Positions 1 to 4,898 of a DNA stretch of 7,047 bases are shown here, piece after piece. The notes below the pieces were generated by a model that saw only the letters and a program-made list of their open reading frames with translations, ran no database searches and was not told the origin of the DNA. Within the stretch, counting starts at the first letter, position 1, and every line of letters begins with the position of its first letter. The translations under genes were made by a program, and so were the position numbers. The stretch spans positions 1 through 7,047 of the forward strand of contig CAZRDB010000233.1 in NCBI GenBank assembly GCA_964598695.1, given 5' to 3'. This DNA is from CAZRDB01 sp964598695. Lineage in GTDB: Bacteria; Armatimonadota; Zipacnadia; UBA1398.

Positions 1-872
1 AGCAGCCCGAACTCCGCGGGCGTCGTGCCGGGGACCTCCCCGTCGACCTGCACGCCCACCGGCGGGTCGCTGTCGATCCGCACCCGCGAGGCCGACCGGT
101 AGAGGAAGTCCGGCGCGCGGGCATGGCTCCCGTCGAAGATCCGCCGCATCCGCCACAGGCCGGCAAGCGCGCTCGGGGTGAGCGAGGCGCCGAGCCACAG
201 GCGTCCGTCGTCCAGCCGCGCTCCCGGCGACATGCAGGCGCCGCCCGATTCGATCGCGGCATTCGCCACGACGATGTTGAACGCGCGCCCCTCTCCGGCC
301 TCGCCGTCGATCTCCCAGCGCATGGCGGGGGGGCGGTAGCCGAGGGCCGCCAGGATCCCGGCGACGGTGTAGCTCCCCGCGCCGCAGACCCGCTTGAGCC
401 GGCGCGTCGCGCGGGCGATCACGCGCGGCGAGAAGCCCGTGCCCGTGGTGAGCACGAAGGGCCTCCCGAGGGGCCCGTGGGGCGTGGTGAGGCGCACCGA
501 ACCCACGTCGACCCGCAGCTCGCGCCCGCCCCCCGCGAGCGCGCGCAGGGCCTGGCTCCGGTCGGCGATCCCCAGATTGCGCGCATAGTCGGAGCCCGAG
601 CCGGATGGGAGCACCCCGAGCAGCGCGTCGTGGCCGCCCTCGAGGAAGCCGCGGACGACCTCGCTGACCGTGCCATCGCCCCCTGCCGCGACCACGAGCC
701 GGTGGCGGCCCCCCAGCTCGGCCGCCAGCTCGGCCGCGTGGCCCGGTCGCTCGGTGCACACGACGCGAACCACGCAGCCGAGCGCGGCCTCGAGCCGCTC
801 GCGGATCTCCGCCTCGGCCGCCGCCGTACGGCCGCCGGCCGAGGCCGGGTTCAGGATGCACAGGACCGCCAC
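1..872 (-). CDS. Diacylglycerol/sphingosine kinase-family lipid kinase, C-terminus cut by window edge
   Basis: Predicted to phosphorylate a lipid such as diacylglycerol with ATP in the cytoplasm or at the inner membrane face. The minus-strand frame is open from a GTG at 872 to the window edge, giving 290 visible residues with no stop; family members are usually around 290-320 residues, so only a few codons are missing. Visible motifs are an N-terminal strand ending in NPASAGG (residues 8-14), the nucleotide-binding GGDGT at 64-68, the LPSGSGSDYARNLG stretch at 88-101 (the family's P-x-GTGND-x-AR region), and the late VQVDGE motif near residues 272-277 that marks the C-terminal lobe. The GTG start is chosen because GGAGGAG (878-884) lies 5 bases upstream and the first hydrophobic strand begins directly after it. 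Seen: motifs and ribosome site. Inferred: the substrate, since the family also includes ceramide, sphingoid-base and polyprenol kinases. It is divergent from the membrane gene at 970. Confidence 0.9.
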   Translation of the reverse strand, partial: MAVLCILNPASAGGRTAAAEAEIRERLEAALGCVVRVVCTERPGHAAELAAELGGRHRLVVAAGGDGTVSEVVRGFLEGGHDALLGVLPSGSGSDYARNLGIADRSQALRALAGGGRELRVDVGSVRLTTPHGPLGRPFVLTTGTGFSPRVIARATRRLKRVCGAGSYTVAGILAALGYRPPAMRWEIDGEAGEGRAFNIVVANAAIESGGACMSPGARLDDGRLWLGASLTPSALAGLWRMRRIFDGSHARAPDFLYRSASRVRIDSDPPVGVQVDGEVPGTTPAEFGL

Positions 873-969
873 ACGCTCTCCTCCGCCGCCCCCCGGCGGG
901 TTCCCCCACCGGGCGGGCTTCTCCTTGCGCGGGACCGAGGACTCCCGGCACGCCGAATCGAACCTGCGT
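873..969. other. Short divergent spacer between lipid kinase and membrane gene
   Basis: Besides the kinase ribosome site (878-884) and the possible start-codon hairpin (946-975), I see a tandem GC motif, CCGGCGGG at 893-900 and CCGGGCGGG at 909-917. No recognisable -35/-10 pair stands out on either strand. Confidence 0.5.
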
Positions 970-975
970 GTGCCG
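946..975 (+). promoter_or_regulatory. Possible hairpin covering the GTG start of the membrane gene
   Basis: CGGCA-CGC at 946-953 can pair with GCG-TG-TGCCG at 966-975, giving an 8-pair stem with a 2-base bulge (969-970) and a 12-base loop. The GTG start codon (970-972) lies in the right arm. In RNA this could limit initiation. The match is short and GC-rich, so chance is a real alternative. Confidence 0.3.
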
Positions 976-1335
976 AAACGAAAGCGTGGGATTCCCTTGG
1001 TTGTGGTCTGGTTAGGCATCTTCTGGCTCATGCAGGCCGGCGCGCAGATCCTGTTCAACCTCGGCGCCGGGTACGAGCGGAACAACTGGCGCTACTGGCT
1101 GTTCTGGGGCCTTGGCAACGTGCCCGGCGCGAGCAGCATCCTCGTTCTGATGCGGCTCTACCGGCTGATCGACATCAACCTCGCCCTGGCCCTGGGTGGG
1201 GGAGGGGCCTTCATCGCCGCACAGCTCGCGCTGGCCGGCGTCTTCCGCAACACGATCCAGCCCCTGCAGTACGTCGCGATGGTGCTGATCGCGCTCGGGA
1301 TGGGCATGTTCAGCTACTTCGCGAAGCAGCCCTGA
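970..1335 (+). CDS. Four-helix SMR/DMT-like membrane protein lacking the usual glutamate
   Basis: A 121-residue integral membrane protein with four hydrophobic segments at roughly residues 8-31, 41-63, 66-90 and 95-116, preceded by a basic N-terminus (MPKRKRG). Length, helix number and a by-eye alignment resemble small multidrug resistance proteins such as EmrE: the helix 3-4 region here (IDINLALALGGGGAF, then IQPLQYVAMVLIALGMG) parallels the EmrE segment that begins IPTGIAYA. Those proteins work as dimers that swap protons for cationic drugs or guanidinium. In the same alignment EmrE Glu14 falls on Gln22 here, so classical proton-coupled export is doubtful. The GTG at 970 is the best start because of the basic leader before helix 1, but I see no Shine-Dalgarno site, and the codon sits in a possible hairpin. 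TTG and GTG codons nearby (925, 1003) are alternatives. Codon 15 is TTA, the only one I noticed in the genes here. The frame is well supported by hydrophobicity; the family call is moderate. Confidence 0.72.
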   Translation: MPKRKRGIPLVVVWLGIFWLMQAGAQILFNLGAGYERNNWRYWLFWGLGNVPGASSILVLMRLYRLIDINLALALGGGGAFIAAQLALAGVFRNTIQPLQYVAMVLIALGMGMFSYFAKQP

Positions 1336-1381
1336 CGGGCAGCCCTCCGGGCCACCTCTTGCGTCTCGCTCTGCGGCCGCG

Positions 1382-1633
1382 CTACGCCCCGTGGCGGCCG
1401 TGGCGCCTCGCTTCACGGCCGAGCGCGAGGAGGTCCGGGTAGGCCGAGCCCAGCGCCTCGGCCACGTGCTCGGGCACTCCGGCCCGGAGCAGCCCTCGGC
1501 GAAAGCCGCCGAGGGCCCTCCTGCGGTGCCAGTGCGTCGCCACGACCAGGGCCCCGAGCCGCCCGGCGAGCCCGAGCAGGCGCGGCGCCAGCACGACCGC
1601 CGCCTGGAGCGCGCGGAACGCTCCGCCGACCAT
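1382..1633 (-). CDS. 83-residue helical protein, last gene of the sigma-factor operon
   Basis: I do not recognise a named family. The protein has a hydrophobic or amphipathic N-terminal half (about residues 5-34, rich in Ala, Leu, Val and Gly) that could lie on or in a membrane, a short basic patch (residues 36-40, HRRRA), then a helical segment F44-x3-L48-x2-A51-G-V-P-E55-x2-A58-x6-Y65, and a basic tail ending RRHGRHGA. The F...AGVPE...A...Y segment has exactly the same residue spacing as one in the gene just upstream. Start: the ATG at 1633 shares a base with the upstream stop (TGATG), with GGGAGAGG 4 bases before the ATG; an in-frame GTG at 1636 is an alternative. The coupling says it is made with the 114-residue protein and probably works with it. 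It converges on the membrane gene, with 46 bases between the two stops. Real gene: fairly sure. Function: unknown. Confidence 0.7.
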   Translation of the reverse strand: MVGGAFRALQAAVVLAPRLLGLAGRLGALVVATHWHRRRALGGFRRGLLRAGVPEHVAEALGSAYPDLLALGREARRHGRHGA

Positions 1634-1977
1634 CACGCCTCTCCCTGCCGCGCCGGGCCGGGCCCGTGACCGTGGGTCGCCATCGAGCCGCGGAGCACCT
1701 CCTGCAGCGTCCCGAGATACTCGCGCGCCATCCGGAGCGCTTCCTGCTCGGGGATGCCCGCCGAGACCAACTGCTGGTAGAACGCGCCCACGCCGCGGCC
1801 GATCTCCTCGCCGGCCTCCGGCGAGTACAGCGTGCTCCGAAGCGAGGTCAGGAGCTGGGGGACCTTGGTGCTCACGACATCGAGCACCGCGCCGATCCCC
1901 GACGGCCCCTTGGTTCCGAGCACCTCCAGAACGTCGCTCAGCTCCTGCGCATCGTTGCTCATGTTGCTCTCGCCCAT
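1633..1977 (-). CDS. 114-residue soluble helical protein of the sigma-factor operon, unknown function
   Basis: No family I can name. The sequence is almost all helix-forming: an acidic N-terminus (residues 6-19), a Gly/Pro turn near 21-29, an amphipathic helix around 29-50, an acidic stretch at 53-59, then the motif F66-x3-L70-x2-A73-G-I-P-E77-x2-A80-x6-Y87, and a polar tail rich in His, Gly and Pro (residues 98-110). There is no signal peptide or membrane segment. The start at 1977 is strongly supported by a perfect AAGGAGG (1986-1992) 8 bases upstream; the frame stays open further upstream, but that part overlaps the anti-sigma gene and is a shadow. An ATG at 1962 is a weaker alternative. 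It lies 43 bases after the anti-sigma stop and its own stop overlaps the next start. Inference: an effector or partner of the ECF regulon, possibly a cofactor of the 83-residue protein with which it shares the motif. Confidence 0.85.
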   Translation of the reverse strand: MGESNMSNDAQELSDVLEVLGTKGPSGIGAVLDVVSTKVPQLLTSLRSTLYSPEAGEEIGRGVGAFYQQLVSAGIPEQEALRMAREYLGTLQEVLRGSMATHGHGPGPARQGEA

Positions 1978-1985
1978 CTCTGTTG

Positions 1986-1992
1986 CCTCCTT
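1986..1992 (-). promoter_or_regulatory. Strong Shine-Dalgarno site (AAGGAGG)
   Basis: On the minus strand AAGGAGG lies 8 bases before the ATG at 1977. It fixes the start of the 114-residue protein against longer in-frame candidates and suggests that protein is translated more strongly than the sigma and anti-sigma genes before it. Confidence 0.85.
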
Positions 1993-2020
1993 GTTGGTCG
2001 TGCCCTCTGCCTTCGTCGTC

Positions 2021-2398
2021 CTACGTGGCCGCCGCGAGGCGGATCCACGGCTGCAGCCATTCCAGTACCGGGCCCTCGTCGGCCGCGGCACACGCCGCCC
2101 GGAGTACCCGCACCGCCAGCGGAGGGGCGCCGCACGCCTCCAGGGCCTCGGCGAGGACATCGCGGCGTGCGGGTAGGCGCGCCTCGATCGACGCCCACGC
2201 CCGGGCCGTCACGCGCGGCGCCTCCGCCAGCACGGCGGCCAGCCCCTCGCGCAACGCGAACTCCTCGGCCATCGCGCGCCGGCAGCCCTCGCACCGCGCC
2301 AGGTGGAGCAGCACCTCGCTCGTCCGCTCGGCCGAGGCACTGCCTCCCGCCACCCACGCGAGTTCGCTGAGGATCTCCTCGCACGAGCCGATGCTCAC
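2021..2398 (-). CDS. Zinc-finger (HC2-type) anti-sigma factor, soluble
   Basis: Predicted to bind and hold the ECF sigma factor encoded immediately upstream. At 125 residues it carries the zinc-binding anti-sigma pattern: Cys6 in the first helix, then His32-x3-Cys36-x2-Cys39 (HLARCEGC), matching the H-x3-C-x2-C core. The rest is helical with no hydrophobic segment long enough for a membrane helix, so this is a cytoplasmic form rather than the common membrane-anchored type; soluble ZAS proteins such as RsrA sense redox state, while others respond to ligands. Extra cysteines sit at 89 and 103. The GTG start at 2398 overlaps the sigma stop in a GTGA junction, with GGAGG 6 bases before it, so the two are translationally coupled, as expected for a stoichiometric inhibitor pair. 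The family call is solid; the signal sensed is unknown. Confidence 0.88.
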   Translation of the reverse strand: MSIGSCEEILSELAWVAGGSASAERTSEVLLHLARCEGCRRAMAEEFALREGLAAVLAEAPRVTARAWASIEARLPARRDVLAEALEACGAPPLAVRVLRAACAAADEGPVLEWLQPWIRLAAAT

Positions 2399-2916
2399 AC
2401 TCCGCCTCCGTCCATCAGGGCGCGCAGCCGCTCGCGTGCGCTGAAGAGCCGCGACTTCACCGTTCCGAGCGGGACGCCCAGCAGGCCCGCGATCTCCTGC
2501 TGCGGCACCCCCTCGAGGTAGACCAGGGTCAGGAGCTGCCGCTGCTCCGGCGCGAGCCCCGCGAGCGCCTCCCGGAGGCTCGCCCGCGCGTCGGGCGGCT
2601 CGTCCGTCGCGGCTCGCTCCTCCACCGCCTCCGTCGGCTCCGGCCGTCGCGGCCGCCGTCGCAGCTCCATCGCGACCTGTCTGCGGCAGATCCCGAAGAG
2701 CCAGGCCGCCGCGCCCGAGTCGCCCCGGTAGCTCCGCGCGCCGCTCCAGGCCGCAACCATCGTCTCCTGGACGGCGTCCTCGGCCGCTCCGCGGTCTCCG
2801 AGGCTTGCCAGCGCGAACCGGTAGAGGCCGTCGCCGTACCGCTCGTAGAGGCAGCGGGCCGCCGCTCGGTCGCCGGAGGCCATCGCCTCGATCAGTTGCC
2901 TCTCTCCGCTGCTCAT
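2395..2916 (-). CDS. ECF-type RNA polymerase sigma factor (sigma-70 family)
   Basis: Directs RNA polymerase to a specific promoter set. The 173-residue protein has the two-domain ECF layout: region 2 at about residues 8-77, with the ERYGDGLYRFA helix and the DAVQETMVAAW core (47-57) of regions 2.3-2.4; a Pro/Glu-rich linker at about 88-112; and region 4 at about 117-167, with LAPEQRQLLTLVYLEG and the helix-turn-helix Q140-EIAGLLGVPLGTVKSR ending near 156. Length is normal for the group and there is no C-terminal extension. The start at 2916 (MSSGERQ) gives the normal N-terminus; the frame is open to 3066 but the upstream residues look non-coding. AAGG lies 4 bases before the ATG. It is the first gene of a four-gene unit and is followed at once by its anti-sigma partner. 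Likely autoregulated, as most such pairs are. I cannot assign an ECF subgroup. Confidence 0.95.
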   Translation of the reverse strand: MSSGERQLIEAMASGDRAAARCLYERYGDGLYRFALASLGDRGAAEDAVQETMVAAWSGARSYRGDSGAAAWLFGICRRQVAMELRRRPRRPEPTEAVEERAATDEPPDARASLREALAGLAPEQRQLLTLVYLEGVPQQEIAGLLGVPLGTVKSRLFSARERLRALMDGGGV

Positions 2917-2942
2917 CGGGCCTTCGCCGCGCTCCTCTGTCG

Positions 2943-2973
2943 GGATGTTGCGCCGAGCGCGCCGAAGGTTCAC
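2943..2973 (-). promoter_or_regulatory. Candidate ECF-type promoter of the sigma operon
   Basis: On the minus strand GTGAACC (2967-2973) resembles the AAC-containing -35 element seen at many ECF-controlled promoters. About 16-17 bases further on is GCAACATC (2943-2950), which would occupy the -10 position, some 30 bases before the ATG at 2916. The -35 match is reasonable; the -10 part cannot be judged because its consensus depends on the sigma subgroup. Autoregulation is the usual pattern for such operons but is inferred here. Confidence 0.3.
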
Positions 2974-3068
2974 CGGTCGGGTGCCGGATTCTTGCGAGGC
3001 CCGGGAGCAGCCGTCCGGCGAGGGCCGGAAGGGCGGTCTTGCCCGCAGTGCTCGCCGAGGCGTCATGT

Positions 3069-3076
3069 GCTATCAT
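3069..3076 (+). promoter_or_regulatory. Extended -10 promoter element placing transcription at the hydrolase ATG
   Basis: GCTATCAT with a T before it (TGCTATCAT, 3068-3076) matches an extended -10 element (TGn-TATAAT type) and is an unusually AT-containing spot in this GC-rich spacer. Transcription would begin about 7 bases after it, at 3083-3084, which is the A of the ATG, implying a leaderless message. I see no good -35 at 17 bases; TTGCCC at 3039-3044 is too far away. Confidence 0.45.
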
Positions 3077-3083
3077 CGGGCCC

Positions 3084-3902
3084 ATGAGAACAATGGCAAT
3101 GGTGTTGGCGCTGGCGCAGCAGGTTGTGGTCGCCGCGCCCGAGGACAGGCCGGCAGGTGTGCGGATCGACCTGTCCACCGGCACGCTCTTCATCCCCGAG
3201 GGCTACCGGGCCCCCAACGGCGCCCACCTGGTCGTCCATCTCCACGGCTCGGCTCGCATCGCCGAGGAGCAGCTTCTCGAGACCGGCGCGCCGGCGGCAC
3301 TGGTCACCATCCTCCGCGACGGGCTCTCCGACGTCTACCGCGACTGCTTCCAGGATCCCGGCGTCTTTCTCGGGGTCCTCGATGAGTCGGCCGTTCAGCT
3401 CTCCGAGCTGGGGATCGCCAGTTGCGGTCTCTCGCGCGTCACGCTGACCTCGTTCAGTGCCGGCTTCGGCGGCGTGCGCGAGCTGCTCGCGCGCGATGCG
3501 GACTACGACCACATCGACGAGCTGGTGATGATGGACTCGATCCATACCGGCTTCGTCGGCGACCCGGCCCAGCGCAAGCTCGACACCCGCTTCCTCGAGG
3601 GCTTCCTCCGCTACGCGCGGGAGGCGGCCGAGGGCGAGCGGGCGATGGTGATCACCCACTCGGAGATCCGGCCGGAGGGCTACGCCTCGACGACCGAGAC
3701 CGCGGACTGGATCCTGGCGCAGCTCGGGGGCGAGCGGGAGGCGGTCGACGAGGAGTGGGCCGAGGGCTGGCGGCTCACCTCGCGCTACACCAAGGGCCGG
3801 CTCACGATCCTGGGTTTCGCGGGCGACACCGCCGAGGCTCACTGCCTCCATGTCCAGCACATGGCGACGTTGCTCAGGCTCGTCTGGGAGGAAGGGCAGT
3901 AG
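3084..3902 (+). CDS. Alpha/beta-hydrolase-like protein, probably exported
   Basis: A 272-residue protein with an alpha/beta-hydrolase layout. The first strands lead to VVHLHGSA (50-57), an oxyanion-type HG segment. A nucleophile-elbow-like turn follows at S123-F-S125-A-G-F-G129, with Ser125 the likely nucleophile. Asp151 in VMMDSIH could be the acid, and His253, His256 or His259 near the C-terminus (HCLHVQH) the base. The elbow starts with Ser rather than the usual Gly of GxSxG. The N-terminus (MRTMAMVLALAQQVVVAAPE) looks like a short signal peptide with cleavage around residue 18 and no lipobox, so an extracytoplasmic esterase or related hydrolase is likely; the substrate is unknown. No Shine-Dalgarno site precedes the ATG at 3084, and in-frame ATGs at 3093 and 3099 are alternatives. 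It is divergent from the sigma operon across 167 bases, so it may be in the same regulon (inference). Its TAG stop lies within a strong hairpin. Confidence 0.8.
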   Translation: MRTMAMVLALAQQVVVAAPEDRPAGVRIDLSTGTLFIPEGYRAPNGAHLVVHLHGSARIAEEQLLETGAPAALVTILRDGLSDVYRDCFQDPGVFLGVLDESAVQLSELGIASCGLSRVTLTSFSAGFGGVRELLARDADYDHIDELVMMDSIHTGFVGDPAQRKLDTRFLEGFLRYAREAAEGERAMVITHSEIRPEGYASTTETADWILAQLGGEREAVDEEWAEGWRLTSRYTKGRLTILGFAGDTAEAHCLHVQHMATLLRLVWEEGQ

Positions 3903-3928
3903 GGCTCCCCGCCGCGGGAAGCCCTACT
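3898..3928. terminator. Strong hairpin between convergent genes, probable bidirectional terminator
   Basis: AGTAGGGCT (3898-3906) pairs with AGCCCTACT (3920-3928), then CCC (3907-3909) with GGG (3916-3918), with A3919 bulged and a 6-base loop. The hydrolase stop codon (3900-3902) lies in the left arm and the convergent gene's stop is at 3941-3939. There is no T-run on either side, so termination by the classical intrinsic route is uncertain; the hairpin may instead protect the 3' ends or end transcription together with Rho. Confidence 0.65.
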
Positions 3929-3938
3929 CGGCATCGGC

Positions 3939-4757
3939 CTACCGTCCCACCAGCGCCGCCTTGCTGCGCGTGACCTGCAGCGTGAGCTGGGCCTCGCGCT
4001 TCTCGAGACAGGCGCGGGCGATCTCGATGTCCTCCTCGGCCTCCTGAACCGACATCATCCCGATGCAGACGGTGTCGTTCGGCTTCGCGTTCTCGTAGGC
4101 GAACGCGAGGCCGGTCGGCGGCATCACGCGGCCGGCGCCGAGCGGCTTGATGCAGACGCAGGGGTGCTTCGCGCCGCGTACGACGTTGGCACACCAGTCG
4201 GTCTCGACCTGGCAGAGGAAGCCGATCGCGTTGAGGATCTGGACGTAGCCGGCGACATCGTACCCGGCGCGGTCGCAGACGGCCACGGTCTCGGGCCGGT
4301 GGGTGCTGAAGCCGGGGATCATCCCACACCCGCGGATGTAGGCGAGCGCTTCGGGGCCCTCGACGATCCGATTCTCGTTCGGGAGGAGGCGGACGTCGGT
4401 CCACGATGTGTGCGGCCAGCAGAACTCGCACCCGAGATCGGCCGCCTCGCGGATCCCCGCCTTCAGCTCCTCGAGCGTGCCGCCGCCCGGCGTTGCGATG
4501 TAGTGGATCCGGACCCCGGTGTCCCGCTCGACCTGGGCGAGGATCTCGGCGTAGTCCTTCCGCTGCATCGCGATGGTCGCGTTGAGCCCCTGGCGGGCGC
4601 AGAAGGCCGCGACCTCGTAGATCCGCTCGGGGGTGAAGTACTCGCGGAGCCAGCGGTCCTTCGCCCCGGAGAAGTGCGAGAAGCCGTGGAACGTGTTGCT
4701 GCCGATCATCAGGCGGGAGATCGCGATCCCGCCGATCTCGGTCATGGGGAAGGCCAT
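3939..4757 (-). CDS. Aldo/keto-reductase-like TIM-barrel protein without an evident catalytic set
   Basis: A 272-residue soluble protein whose order of motifs follows an aldo/keto reductase barrel: an N-terminal strand RLMIGSNTF (15-23), the helix/strand RQGLNATIA (55-63) where reductases have the catalytic Asp, IHYIATPGG (84-92), EFCWPHTSW (111-119), GMIPGFSTHRPETV (145-158), YVQILNAIG (171-179), VCIKPLGAGR (201-210) and a final DTVCIGMMSVQEAEEDIEIA (228-247). The late KPLGAGR and IGM-S-x2-EAEE parts are typical of the NADPH-binding end, but no Asp, Tyr or Lys appears at the usual catalytic places; only His117 could match the reductase His. It has 11 cysteines, many for its size. The ATG at 4757 has GAGGAG 6 bases upstream. 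It is divergent from the GH38 gene, suggesting a role in sugar metabolism, perhaps as an epimerase, isomerase or metal enzyme (inference). The fold call is moderate; the activity is unknown. Confidence 0.75.
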   Translation of the reverse strand: MAFPMTEIGGIAISRLMIGSNTFHGFSHFSGAKDRWLREYFTPERIYEVAAFCARQGLNATIAMQRKDYAEILAQVERDTGVRIHYIATPGGGTLEELKAGIREAADLGCEFCWPHTSWTDVRLLPNENRIVEGPEALAYIRGCGMIPGFSTHRPETVAVCDRAGYDVAGYVQILNAIGFLCQVETDWCANVVRGAKHPCVCIKPLGAGRVMPPTGLAFAYENAKPNDTVCIGMMSVQEAEEDIEIARACLEKREAQLTLQVTRSKAALVGR

Positions 4758-4898
4758 CGTCTGCTCCTCTGTCCGTCGGCCCCGCCCCCCTGTCCTTCGA
4801 CGCCTCGCCCGGCGCTCCTACCGGCCGCGTTTGGAGGATGAGCGGCGCATGGTCCGAACCAACGAGGGGCGGGGACGGACGGCGGAAGGACCGTGTCC
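4758..4898. promoter_or_regulatory. Divergent spacer between TIM-barrel and GH38 genes, with imperfect inverted repeat
   Basis: This spacer must hold the promoters for both flanking genes, but I find no clear -10 element in it; it is almost wholly G+C. It contains an imperfect inverted repeat: GTCCGTCGGCCCCGCCCC (4771-4788) against GGGGCGGGGACGGAC (4866-4880), differing by a 3-base insertion. GAACC at 4856-4860 resembles an ECF -35 core, without a convincing partner. A regulator site is possible; chance in GC-rich DNA is also possible. Confidence 0.3.

Noticed and set aside
943..985. A tRNA-like GGTTCGATTC (T-loop) on the minus strand
   Set aside because: The bases either side do not form a 5-pair T-stem, and there is no acceptor, anticodon or D arm, so it is not a tRNA.
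1336..1381. A terminator between the convergent membrane and 83-residue genes
   Set aside because: Only short GGGC/GCCC pairings are present; no stem comparable with the one at 3898-3928 and no T-run.
123..1442. A 439-codon plus-strand frame spanning the lipid kinase and membrane genes
   Set aside because: It runs opposite the kinase and then in another frame through the membrane gene; its product is Arg/Pro/Ala-rich with no motif.
2399..3193. Upstream extension of the anti-sigma frame across the sigma gene
   Set aside because: The real anti-sigma starts at the GTG overlapping the sigma stop; the extension overlaps a clear ECF sigma gene in another frame and is Arg/Gly/Ala-rich.
4856..4880. 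GAACC before the GH38 gene as a second target promoter of the ECF sigma factor
   Set aside because: A five-base match without a matching -10 element is expected by chance; a similar GAACC before the membrane gene (960-964) is too close to its start.
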